The translations under genes and the position numbers were made by a program. Positions 16,242 to 24,263 of a stretch of 64,000 nt of DNA are shown here, piece after piece. Below the pieces are notes generated by a model. That model was given only the letters and a program-made list of their open reading frames with translations, had not been told where the DNA came from and made no database searches. Every line of letters starts with the position of its first letter. Position 1 is the stretch's first letter. The DNA is from Parafannyhessea umbonata. Its GTDB lineage: Bacteria > Actinomycetota > Coriobacteriia > Coriobacteriales > Atopobiaceae. The DNA lies in assembly GCF_012844235.1 (NCBI RefSeq), contig NZ_JABAGR010000002.1:124001-188000 (forward strand), read 5' to 3'.

Positions 16242-17240
16242 GTGGCGGCCCGCGGCGGGCGCCGGCGCGGCAGGCTCATGGCGGCCATCCTGGTCGTCGC
16301 GTTTGCGCCCGTGTTCCAGTGGCTCGTCTACCAGCCCATATCGTGGCTGCGTCTCGACGAGAACCTCTCGCTCGAGGTCACGTCCGCCCTGTACATGGCC
16401 GTGGCCGTCTGCCTTCTGGGCGGCCGGCGCATGCTCGTCCCTTCGCGCGCGTCCTTCAGGAGCGTCTGGCGCCTCGCGTGGCCCATCCTCGCCATCAGCC
16501 TCGCGCTCACCGGCACGCAGGTGGCGGGCTACGCGTCCAACGCCGCGCACCTCTCGCCCCATTGGGCGCAGAACGTGGCGTACTACGTGGCGTTCTGCCT
16601 GTGCATAGGCGTCTTCGAGGAATGCTACGTGCGCGGCGTGCTGCTTGGCGGCCTGCTGTCGCGCTTCGGGCGCAGCCGCGGCGCGCTGTGGGCGTGCATC
16701 GCCGTCTCGTCCGTCTACTTCGGGGCGCTGCACATCGACTGGGTGGGGCTCGACTACGCAAGCCCGCTCGAGCTTGCCCAGGCCGCGCTCAAGGTGGCGC
16801 AGACCGGCATCTACGGCGCCGTGCTCTCCGCCGCCGTCGTGGAGGACGACAACCTTACGGGCGCCATCCTGTTCCACGCGCTGGACGATTTCTCGATCAT
16901 GGTCATACCGTACGCGCTCTTCGGGGAGAGCCTCAGCACCAACTACGTCTCGTCCGGCCGCGAGGAGGCCATGAGCTCCATCGTGCTGTACGCGGTCCTC
17001 TGTGTGCTGTACCTTCCGTCGCTGTGGCGCGCCGTCCGCCGCACCAGGGCGCTCCCGCAGCCGCATCATGGCGGTTTCGTGATGGACGCGCTGGGCGAGA
17101 AGCGCGAGGGCCCGTGCTTGCCGCCGGGTGCCGGGGAGTTTCCGGTGCAGCCCGCGGGGATGCCGCACGACCGTGCACGCATGAGGGAAACCGCAGCTCA
17201 GGAACAGGGTGCGGAGCCGGTCGATGCGCCGGAGCGCTGA
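16242..17240 (+). CDS. CPBP-family intramembrane protease (Abi/Rce1-like)
   Basis: The 332-residue polytopic protein has CPBP motifs: the Glu pair in GVFEECYVRG (about residues 124-133), YFGALHIDW (about 160-168) and LFHALDDFS (about 209-217). These are the glutamate and histidine sites of Rce1-type endopeptidases. Substrates of bacterial members are mostly unknown. GTG at 16242 is chosen as the start because GGGAGG lies seven bases upstream and the gene begins right after the preceding stop; ATG 16278 is the alternative. The last 60 residues are a polar tail beyond the last helix. Confidence 0.82.
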   Translation: MAARGGRRRGRLMAAILVVAFAPVFQWLVYQPISWLRLDENLSLEVTSALYMAVAVCLLGGRRMLVPSRASFRSVWRLAWPILAISLALTGTQVAGYASNAAHLSPHWAQNVAYYVAFCLCIGVFEECYVRGVLLGGLLSRFGRSRGALWACIAVSSVYFGALHIDWVGLDYASPLELAQAALKVAQTGIYGAVLSAAVVEDDNLTGAILFHALDDFSIMVIPYALFGESLSTNYVSSGREEAMSSIVLYAVLCVLYLPSLWRAVRRTRALPQPHHGGFVMDALGEKREGPCLPPGAGEFPVQPAGMPHDRARMRETAAQEQGAEPVDAPER

Positions 17241-17258
17241 GGCGCCCCCGCCTTAGGA

Positions 17259-17325
17259 CCTTGCGCGCACCGCGCGCAAGGCAGCCGCAAGTCTCACGCA
17301 CAGCATGCCTGTGCTGCATTTTTAG
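17259..17325 (+). terminator. double hairpin after the CPBP gene
   Basis: The first hairpin is a perfect 10-bp stem (CCTTGCGCGC/GCGCGCAAGG) with loop ACC at 17259-17281. The second is GCACAG/CTGTGC at 17298-17314, followed by TGCATTTTTA, which gives the U-tract. Confidence 0.75.
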
Positions 17326-17443
17326 GTCAGTGGCAGTTATATTTCATTACGTTCTGCTAACATGCAGCTTGCAATCTGGTTTCGCCCGTTGGTGCGAGTA
17401 CTCGTAGCGCTGCCGCGTGGCGTCGTGAAAGGCTACTGACAGC

Positions 17444-18067
17444 ATGAGCCGTGTAAGTCGCAAGGAAGACGCGTTCTTCCTCATGTTCCAGGAGTTCAGC
17501 AAGATGACCTCCGAGGCCTCCGAGCTCTTCCTGGAGATCGTCGAGAACTACGACAAGCTCTCGTACCGCATCCCTGAGATCAAGGAGTTCGAGACCAGGG
17601 GAGACGAGATGGTCAGCAAGATCATCACCACCCTGAACTCCTCGTTCATCACCCCGTTCGACCGCGAGGACATCAGCGCGCTCGCGCTCAAGATGGACGA
17701 CATCGTCGACGGGCTCGAGAACGTCTCCGCCCGCTTCAAGCTCTACGACATCGACGAGATGCGCCCCGAGGCGATCGAGATGGCGAAGCTCATCCTCGAG
17801 GCGACGCTCGACCTCGACCACGCGTTCGCGAAGTTCCCGGACTTCAAGAAGGATGAGTCCCTCCTGGAGGAGACGAAGGCCGCCAACGACGCCGAGGACA
17901 GGGGAGACGTCGTCTACCGTGACGGGCTCGCGGCCATCTTCCGCTCCGACCTCCACACCGTGGACATCCTCAAGTGGAAGAGTCTGCTGGACAAGATGGA
18001 GAACACGCTGGACGCCTGCAAGAACGTGGCCAACGAGATTCAGAATGTCATCGTGAAAAATGGTTAG
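17444..18067 (+). CDS. DUF47 (PhoU-like) phosphate-transport accessory protein
   Basis: The 207-residue, all-helical, acidic protein is of the DUF47/COG1392 family, related to PhoU. These proteins are found with Pit transporters and are thought to modulate them at the membrane. Typical features are FFLMFQEFSKM near the N-terminus, FITPFDREDI (about residues 67-76), MDDIVDG and E-rich helices throughout. The stop codon overlaps the pit start by eight bases, so translation is coupled. Confidence 0.9.
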   Translation: MSRVSRKEDAFFLMFQEFSKMTSEASELFLEIVENYDKLSYRIPEIKEFETRGDEMVSKIITTLNSSFITPFDREDISALALKMDDIVDGLENVSARFKLYDIDEMRPEAIEMAKLILEATLDLDHAFAKFPDFKKDESLLEETKAANDAEDRGDVVYRDGLAAIFRSDLHTVDILKWKSLLDKMENTLDACKNVANEIQNVIVKNG

Positions 18068-19055
18068 CGCCCTTCTCGTCTGCGTGCTCGGGGCCGCCTT
18101 GGTCTTCGAGTTCATCAACGGCTTCCACGACACCGCGAACGCCATCGCGACGACGGTGTACACCAAGGCGCTTCCCCTGCGCGTCGCCATCCTCATGTCC
18201 GCGACCATGAACTTCATCGGCGCGTTCATGAGCGAGAAGGTCGCCATGACCATCGCGGCGGGCATCGTGGACATCAAGCTCGAGCTCTACGTGATCCTCG
18301 CGGCGCTTCTGGGCGCCATCCTGTGGGACCTCTTCACGTGGTGGCGCTCCATCCCCAGCTCGTCCTCGCACGCGCTCATCGGCAGCCTCATCGGCGCGAC
18401 GATCGTGTTCACGCACTCCGTGCGCCACGTCAAGTGGGAGGGCGTGCTCGACAAGGTCGTCATCCCGCTGTTCACGTCCCCGCTCATCGGCATGGCCTTG
18501 GGCTACGTGATCATGAAGCTCGTGTTCGAGCTGTTCGCCAACTGGCACCCCATGAAGGCCAACTGGCTGTTCCACAGGATGCAGATCCTCTCCGCGGCGT
18601 TCATGGCGTACAGCCACGGCAACAACGACGCGCAGAAGACCATGGGCATCATCACCCTGGCGCTCGTGACGGCCGGGCTCGCGGACCCCGCGGCCGGCAT
18701 CCCCGTGTGGGTCAAGATAATGTGCGCGTGCACCATGGCCCTTGGCACCTCCATCGGCGGCGGCCGCATCATGCGCACCGTGGGCGACGGCGTGACGAAG
18801 CTGAACCCCGTCATCGGCTTCGTGGCCGAGACGTCCTCCGCCATCGCGATCGAGACCATGACCGCGCTCGGCGCGCCCGTCTCCACGACGCAGGTCATCA
18901 CCACGTCCATCATGGGCGCCGGCTCCGCCCGCCGTCGCAGCTCCGTACGCTGGGGCGTCGCCCGCAAGATCATCGGCGCGTGGTTCGTGACGTTGCCCGT
19001 GACGATCCTCCTCGGCGGCTGCTGCGCGTACGTGATCGGCCTCGTCCTCGCGTAG
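18060..19055 (+). CDS. pit: inorganic phosphate transporter, Pit family
   Basis: The 331-residue Pit-type low-affinity phosphate/cation symporter has about ten membrane segments. The two signature repeats of the family are present: FINGFHDTANAIATTVYT near residue 20 and AYSHGNNDAQKTMGIIT near 183. The pair with DUF47 is the common gene order. The gene overlaps the end of the DUF47 gene. Confidence 0.93.
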   Translation: MVSALLVCVLGAALVFEFINGFHDTANAIATTVYTKALPLRVAILMSATMNFIGAFMSEKVAMTIAAGIVDIKLELYVILAALLGAILWDLFTWWRSIPSSSSHALIGSLIGATIVFTHSVRHVKWEGVLDKVVIPLFTSPLIGMALGYVIMKLVFELFANWHPMKANWLFHRMQILSAAFMAYSHGNNDAQKTMGIITLALVTAGLADPAAGIPVWVKIMCACTMALGTSIGGGRIMRTVGDGVTKLNPVIGFVAETSSAIAIETMTALGAPVSTTQVITTSIMGAGSARRRSSVRWGVARKIIGAWFVTLPVTILLGGCCAYVIGLVLA

Positions 19056-19268
19056 CGCGCGGTCCTGCCATGGCGTGACGCCAGCGAGAAGGACGCGCGT
19101 CCCGCCCGCCCGCACAACCAAAGACGAACGACCTTCTCGCCCCGCGCGCCTGCCGCCCGCGGGGTGATTTGTGCGTCCGGGCATTGGTAACGGCATGGAA
19201 ACCGGTTGCAGATACTATGTTCCTGTTGGCTTGGCATCGATGGCGCGAAGCGCCGCAAGGGGTTGTTC

Positions 19269-20579
19269 ATGAGCACACAGGAAGACGTCCTCACGATGTC
19301 GCGCGATCGGATCGCGTCGGCCCAGGTGGAGGGCATCCGCAAGACCGCGATCCACTGCTACGAGGACATTCCCTTCTATCACAGGAGCTTCGACGAGGCG
19401 GGGTTCGACCCGTATGCCATCCGCGACCTGGACGACCTCAGGCGCGCGCCGTTCGTGACGAAGCAGGACCTTCGCGACAACTACCCGTACGACATGGTGG
19501 GCGTGCCGAGGGGCGACGTGAAGGAGATCCACATGTCGTCCGGCACGACGGGCGTCGCCACGGTGGCGGCGTACACCGAGGCGGACCTCAGGGCGTGGGC
19601 CGAATGCTTTTCTCGCGCGTTCCGCTTTGCAGGGGTGGGGGCGGACGACGTGTGCCAGATCTGCTACGGCTACGGCCTGTTCACGGGCGGCCTGGGCGCG
19701 CACTACGGGTCGCTTCGCTCCGGTGCGACCGTCATCCCCATTAGCGCCGGCAACACGGAGCGCCAGATCCGCGTGCTGCGCGAGATGGGCACCACGGTGC
19801 TGGAGTGCACGCCCAGCTACGCTATGCACATCGCGGACACGGCGCTTGCCATGGGGATCGACCCTTCCAAGGAGTTCAGCCTGAAGGTGGGCATCCACGG
19901 CGCGGAGGCGTTCAGCGACAACTTCCGTCACGAGCTCGAGCGCAAGCTGGACTACAAGGTGCTGGACATCTACGGCCTGACGGAGACCGGTGGCCCCGGC
20001 CTTGCCGTTGAGTGCCTTGAGCAGGACGGCCTCCACATCGCGGAGGACCACTTCTATTGCGAGGTCATCGACCCCGCGACCGGCGAGGTGCTGCCTGACG
20101 GCGAGTGGGGGGAGCTCGTGGTGACGACGCTCGACCGCGAGGCGAGCCCCGTCGTGCGCTACCGCACGCGCGACATCACGCGGATCCTGCCGGGCGAGTG
20201 CCCGTGCGGCTGCACGCACCGCCGCATCGACCGCCTGCAGGGCCGCACGGACGACATGCTCATCATTCGCGGCGTAAACGTGTTCCCCAGCCAGATAGAG
20301 AACGTGATGAAGACGTTCGAGCAGGTATCCTCTTGGTACCAGATCGAGCTCACCACGAAGAACTACCTGGACGTCGCGACCCTGAAGGTCGAGGCGAACC
20401 CGGACTTTGACATCGACTCGACCGGCGCCATCGAGGAGCTGCAGCGCCAGATCCAGGGCGCGCTCAAGACGGCGCTGTCCGTTGGCATCCGCGTGCGCCT
20501 TGTGGAGCCCATGTCGATATCGCGCTCCGAGGGCAAGGCGAAGCGCATCGTGGACCTGAGGGAGGAGAACCTGAAATGA
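19269..20579 (+). CDS. paaK: phenylacetate-CoA ligase (PaaK-type AMP-forming)
   Basis: The 436-residue adenylate-forming enzyme activates an aryl acid as CoA thioester. ANL motifs are MSSGTTGVATV (P-loop, about residues 92-102), YGYGLFTGGLGAHYG near 135, IYGLTETGGPG near 236 and the hinge/C-terminal DDMLIIRGVNVFPSQIE near 328. In gut anaerobes such genes often act on aryl acetates or related acids made from amino acids; the substrate here is not known. GTTGTTC precedes the ATG with no strong Shine-Dalgarno. It overlaps the next gene by ATGA. Confidence 0.9.
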   Translation: MSTQEDVLTMSRDRIASAQVEGIRKTAIHCYEDIPFYHRSFDEAGFDPYAIRDLDDLRRAPFVTKQDLRDNYPYDMVGVPRGDVKEIHMSSGTTGVATVAAYTEADLRAWAECFSRAFRFAGVGADDVCQICYGYGLFTGGLGAHYGSLRSGATVIPISAGNTERQIRVLREMGTTVLECTPSYAMHIADTALAMGIDPSKEFSLKVGIHGAEAFSDNFRHELERKLDYKVLDIYGLTETGGPGLAVECLEQDGLHIAEDHFYCEVIDPATGEVLPDGEWGELVVTTLDREASPVVRYRTRDITRILPGECPCGCTHRRIDRLQGRTDDMLIIRGVNVFPSQIENVMKTFEQVSSWYQIELTTKNYLDVATLKVEANPDFDIDSTGAIEELQRQIQGALKTALSVGIRVRLVEPMSISRSEGKAKRIVDLREENLK

Positions 20580-21001
20580 TCGACCAGCTCACCGTCTTCC
20601 TGGAGAACTCCGAGGGCAGGCTCGCGAAGCTCTGCCGCGACATCGCTGCGGCGGGCATCGACATGAAGGCCCTCACCATAGCCGACACGCCGGAGTACGG
20701 CGTCGTGCGCATCGTGTGCGACGACGCGCTGCGCGCCCGCGACTATCTGGACGAGAAGGGCTATCGCGCCATGGTCACGAAGGTGGCCGCCATCGAGGTG
20801 CCCAACAGGCCCGGCGGCCTGGCGGAGCTGCTGGGCGTGCTGGACGACCTGGACATCCCCGTGGAGTACGGCTACTGCTTCAGCACGTCCGGCGACCGCG
20901 CCGTGGACATCCTGAAGATCCGCGTGCCGGCGGAGGCGTCGAAGGCCGTGTTCAAGCTGGAGGAGGCCGGCTTCAGGGTGCTGACGCAGGCCGAGCTGTA
21001 G
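20576..21001 (+). CDS. tandem ACT-domain protein
   Basis: The 141-residue protein is two ACT domains in tandem (about residues 1-68 and 69-141), each starting with a small-molecule-binding strand (QLTVFLENSEGRLAKLC and AAIEVPNRPGGLAELL). ACT domains bind amino acids or similar ligands. Such a partner commonly follows paaK genes and probably senses an aromatic amino acid or aryl acid. ATGA overlap with paaK shows coupling. Confidence 0.88.
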   Translation: MIDQLTVFLENSEGRLAKLCRDIAAAGIDMKALTIADTPEYGVVRIVCDDALRARDYLDEKGYRAMVTKVAAIEVPNRPGGLAELLGVLDDLDIPVEYGYCFSTSGDRAVDILKIRVPAEASKAVFKLEEAGFRVLTQAEL

Positions 21002-21065
21002 GGACGGGGCGGGCCTCGCCGGGTGCGACGGGGCTCGCCCCGCTGCGTGCGGCGCGCACGGGCGG

Positions 21066-22508
21066 CTACGAGTGGACGTAGACGGTGTCGCCTACCTTGA
21101 CGAGGCCGTAGAGCTCGCGCGCCGCCCTCGGGGGGAGGTTCACGCAGCCGTGGCTTCCCGCATAGGAGTAGATTGATCCGCCGAAGGCGGAGCGCCAGCT
21201 GGCATCGTGCAGGCCCACTGCGTTGCCGACGAACGGCATCCAGTACGCGACGTGGCTCTTGTAGTCGGGCTCGCCGTCGCCGTCCTCGTCCGTGCCGACG
21301 AGCGTCTCGTTCGTGCGCTTCGCGTTGACCTTGAACGTTCCCGTGGGGGTGGCCCGCCCCTCGGACGTGTTGCCGCTCACGAAGTACGAGCGCCAGATGA
21401 CCGAGCCGTCCTCGTCGTAGAAGCGCGCGTACTGGGTGGAGAGGTTCAGGTCTATGTGGCGGCCGCGGCCCTCGTGGCCGGGCGTCTGCGCGGGACGGGT
21501 GGCGGTGACGGCGAGCGGAACCTCGAGGGAGCCGTCCTTCTCGCCCTGCGCGGCGTTGGCGACGGACGCCGCGAGCGAGGCGGCGTCGATGGCGTAGTCG
21601 TGCTCCTCGTCGGACTTCGCGACCTTCTTCGCGAGGGAGTCGCGCGCCCACTGGGCGATGGCGTCACGGTCGAGGCCCACGGAAAGGTCGTCGCCCACGC
21701 GCACCCAGGTGGCGACCGTCTTCTTGTCGAGCTTCGCGAGGGGCTTTCCTTCCTTCGTGAGCGTGATGGCATGGCCGGCGTACGCGTTCGCCGTGTCCAC
21801 GGCCTTCAGAAGGCCGGCGTCCTTGCTCGTGAGCTGCGGGCGGAGGAGCGCGTCGCGTTTGAGGGAGACCTTGGTGTGGAGGCGCGCGACGTCCTTCTCG
21901 ACCTGCGCCTTGACGACGTTGGCGTCGAGCGCCGTGCCGAGCGCCTCCTGCGTGACCTCGAACGTGGACGTCTTCTGGTTCAGGGTGCACCAGGCGTTCT
22001 TGGGCGGCGTGGCGCTCTGGTTGTGAGCCTGGACGGCGGCGTCGACCAGGGCGTCGAGCTTCTTCCTGTTGTAGGCGACGGTCTTGGACACCGTGATGTG
22101 CCTGGGGTGCGTGAGGTCGAGCGCCCACGAGGCGGCGTCGGTCTGGGCCTTCGCGTCGCGGGCGTAGTCTGCGGGGCTGACGTCCAGGTCGATGTCAGTG
22201 GCGCCGATGGCGAAGGTGAGGCCCTGGCCGGCGACGGTCGTCTTCCAGGAGGCGGCGCTCGTCGCGACCTGGCGAGCGAGCTCGGCCTCCGTCATGTTGG
22301 ACACGTCCGCGCCGTTCACGGTGGTACCGGGGACGAAGTGCGAGCCATAGTAGCTTGTGCCCGCGACCTGGCCCGCGACGAGGGCAGTCGCGATGCCGAG
22401 GGCAAGGAGGGGGATCGCCTTCCTGCGGCTCTTGGCTGGCTTGGCGGCCGTTGCGCCGGCTGCGGAATCGGTCTTGCGTGCGTGCTTTGCGGACGTGGGC
22501 TGGGCCAA
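21066..22508 (-). CDS. L,D-transpeptidase (YkuD) with N-terminal anchor
   Basis: The 480-residue protein is a single-pass membrane protein (segment about 30-50 after a basic N-terminus) with a large extracellular part. A region resembling PG-binding repeats (about 60-330) precedes the YkuD catalytic domain (about 350-480). The catalytic signature GLHDASW, with YSYAGSHGCVNLPP, gives His and Cys in the expected HX(14-17)SHGC arrangement. Such enzymes form 3-3 peptidoglycan cross-links or attach proteins. The five-hairpin array lies directly upstream of its start. Confidence 0.9.
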   Translation of the reverse strand: MAQPTSAKHARKTDSAAGATAAKPAKSRRKAIPLLALGIATALVAGQVAGTSYYGSHFVPGTTVNGADVSNMTEAELARQVATSAASWKTTVAGQGLTFAIGATDIDLDVSPADYARDAKAQTDAASWALDLTHPRHITVSKTVAYNRKKLDALVDAAVQAHNQSATPPKNAWCTLNQKTSTFEVTQEALGTALDANVVKAQVEKDVARLHTKVSLKRDALLRPQLTSKDAGLLKAVDTANAYAGHAITLTKEGKPLAKLDKKTVATWVRVGDDLSVGLDRDAIAQWARDSLAKKVAKSDEEHDYAIDAASLAASVANAAQGEKDGSLEVPLAVTATRPAQTPGHEGRGRHIDLNLSTQYARFYDEDGSVIWRSYFVSGNTSEGRATPTGTFKVNAKRTNETLVGTDEDGDGEPDYKSHVAYWMPFVGNAVGLHDASWRSAFGGSIYSYAGSHGCVNLPPRAARELYGLVKVGDTVYVHS

Positions 22509-22659
22509 GGCGACTCCTCGCGTGCATGGGTGCGATGGGGATGGGTGCGGCCGCCGGTCGGCGGGCGGCGCCGTGCAGATAGCTGGAAGAATTCTAGACG
22601 ATGGGAGGGTTTTGCGCGCGCGGCGGGGGGAGGACGTGCAGCGCGCGCGTGACGAGGCA

Positions 22660-22984
22660 CCTCACTACCTGACAGGTGTGATTTCTGTCAATTAGTGAGG
22701 GGTTAGTGCGCGGGAAAAGGCCTCACTTTCTGACAGGTTCGCCTTCTGTCAGGTAGTGGGATGGTTTGCGCATGCCGAAGTGGTTTTTTCGCGAAAAAGT
22801 CCACCACTACCTGACAGGTGTGACTTCTGTCGGGTAGTGAGGCGAATTGCACGTGTTAGGGAGGCTTTTTTCAGCCAAGAGGCACCACTATCTGACAGGT
22901 TCGGCTTCTGTCAGAAAGTGAGGGACTCGTACGCATCAAAAGGCACCACCTTCTGACAGGTGTGACATCTGTCAGAAGGTGGTG
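22660..22984. repeat. array of five 41-bp imperfect palindromes
   Basis: The units are 22660-22700, 22721-22761, 22802-22842, 22883-22923 and 22944-22984. Each has CTGACAG, a 9-nt loop and CTGTC(A/G)(G/A) within a longer inverted repeat starting CTCAC/ACCAC and ending GTG. Spacers are exactly 20, 40, 40 and 20 bp. Loops alternate: units 1, 3 and 5 read GTGTGAnnT and units 2 and 4 read GTTCGsCTT. Unit 5 is a perfect 16-bp stem. The left arm of unit 2 is fully complementary to the right arm of unit 4, which suggests growth by duplication of a two-unit block. The array lies between the LDH-like gene (3' side) and the L,D-transpeptidase gene (5' side). Not CRISPR: units are palindromic and vary. 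Confidence 0.9.
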
Positions 22985-23053
22985 CGATTGGCTTGGCGCT
23001 GCGGGTGGCGCGGGGCGCTGCGGCCGGCGCCGCGCGCCGCGTGCGGGCCGGAG

Positions 23054-24001
23054 CTACTCGATGCTCGCGAACGCCTCGCGGATGACGTTGCAGGATGAGT
23101 GCATGGCGTCCCTCTCGTCCTGCGAGAGTTCGAGCGGGAGGATCTCCTGGATGCCGTTGCGTCCGAGGATGCATGGCACTCCCACCGAAACGTCCTTCTC
23201 GCCGTACTCGCCCTCGAGGTGGACGGAGAGCGGCGTCACGAGGCGCTCGTTGTGGAGGATGGATGCGATGAGCACGGCGACGACGGAACCGATGCCGAAC
23301 TCCGTGGAGCCCTTGCCGGCGACGATGCGCCCGCCAGAGGTGTGGACGGTGTCCGTGAGCGTGGCGTAGTCGAGCTTGTCTGCGAGCTGCGGGTGGCTGC
23401 GCAGGTACTCCTCGATGCCGATGCCGCCGATGGAGACGTGCGTGCGTGGGATGAACGAGGAGTCGCCGTGCTCGCCCATGCAGAACGCCTCGACCTGGTC
23501 GCGGTCCACGTCCACGATGCTCGCGATGTGGCGCCTGAGGCGGACGGTGTCGAGCGACGTCCCGGTGCTGAACACCCTCGAGCGCGGGAGGTCGAGCTTG
23601 CGATAGAAGTACTCTGCCACGACGTCCGCGGGGTTGGACACGCAGATGAGGAAGCCGGAGAAACCGGACTTCGCGATGGGGTCGACGATGCTGCCCAGGA
23701 TCGAGAACGTGCTCGCGAGCATCTGGAGGCGCGTCTCGCCGGGTCGACGGCTGCGGCCGGCTGTCATCACGATGAAGCTCGCGTCCGCGCAGTCGTCGTA
23801 GGTGCCCACGCGGATGTGCACGTGGCGCCTGGTGGCTGTGAGCATGTCCTTCAGGTCTTCCACCTGTGCGTTTGCAGCGTCCTCGTTGATGTCCAGGAAC
23901 ACGATCTCGTCCGCGTACTGGCTGACCATGAGGTTCATGGCGACGTGGCTGCCCACGTTACCGGCTCCGATGATTACGACCTTGCGTGCTAGCTGCGTCA
24001 T
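23054..24001 (-). CDS. L-lactate/malate dehydrogenase family protein
   Basis: The 315-residue NAD-dependent 2-hydroxyacid dehydrogenase has the Rossmann GAGNVGSHVA (residues about 12-21), catalytic His in GEHGDSS (about 175-181), and the aspartate-containing region VSNPADVV near 122. The active-site loop reads RSRRPGETR. The residue before the RPGETR block is Arg, at the place where lactate dehydrogenases carry Gln and malate dehydrogenases carry Arg, so substrate choice is uncertain (pyruvate/lactate, oxaloacetate/malate or a branched oxoacid). ATG 24001 follows GAGGGGTGG. Confidence 0.85.
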   Translation of the reverse strand: MTQLARKVVIIGAGNVGSHVAMNLMVSQYADEIVFLDINEDAANAQVEDLKDMLTATRRHVHIRVGTYDDCADASFIVMTAGRSRRPGETRLQMLASTFSILGSIVDPIAKSGFSGFLICVSNPADVVAEYFYRKLDLPRSRVFSTGTSLDTVRLRRHIASIVDVDRDQVEAFCMGEHGDSSFIPRTHVSIGGIGIEEYLRSHPQLADKLDYATLTDTVHTSGGRIVAGKGSTEFGIGSVVAVLIASILHNERLVTPLSVHLEGEYGEKDVSVGVPCILGRNGIQEILPLELSQDERDAMHSSCNVIREAFASIE

Positions 24002-24223
24002 GGCTCCACCCCTCTTAAGGTTGCATTTTGTTTCTATTGTGAAGTTCGATGGAGGAGCTATGGGCGAGGACTTCAAATTTGCCGTTGGCGGATTGAGCCT
24101 GTTACCTCGCACGATAGTACTTGACACGCTCGATTGTGGGTGTCGATCTTCCAGACTGCGCCGCCTCCCGCATCAATGCCCGCGCATCATCTGCGCGCCT
24201 CACGCGGGCATGGACGAATGTTG

Positions 24224-24250
24224 TATGATTTGTAAGACTAAGTTAACTAT
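24224..24250 (+). promoter_or_regulatory. possible feoAB promoter with iron-regulator-like site
   Basis: TATGAT (24224-24229) looks like a -10 box. AAGACTAAG and TTAACTAT just after it form a weak inverted repeat around AGTTAACT that could bind a DtxR-like iron repressor. The match to that consensus is poor. Confidence 0.3.
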
Positions 24251-24263
24251 CGAAAGGCAAATC

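Noticed and set aside
22660-22984. CRISPR-like array
   Set aside because: Units are themselves palindromic and diverge from each other, spacers are 20 or 40 bp, and no cas gene is near.
24232-24250. Firm DtxR box before feoAB
   Set aside because: Only a partial inverted repeat is present; the match to the consensus is too weak to call and is given only as a possible site.
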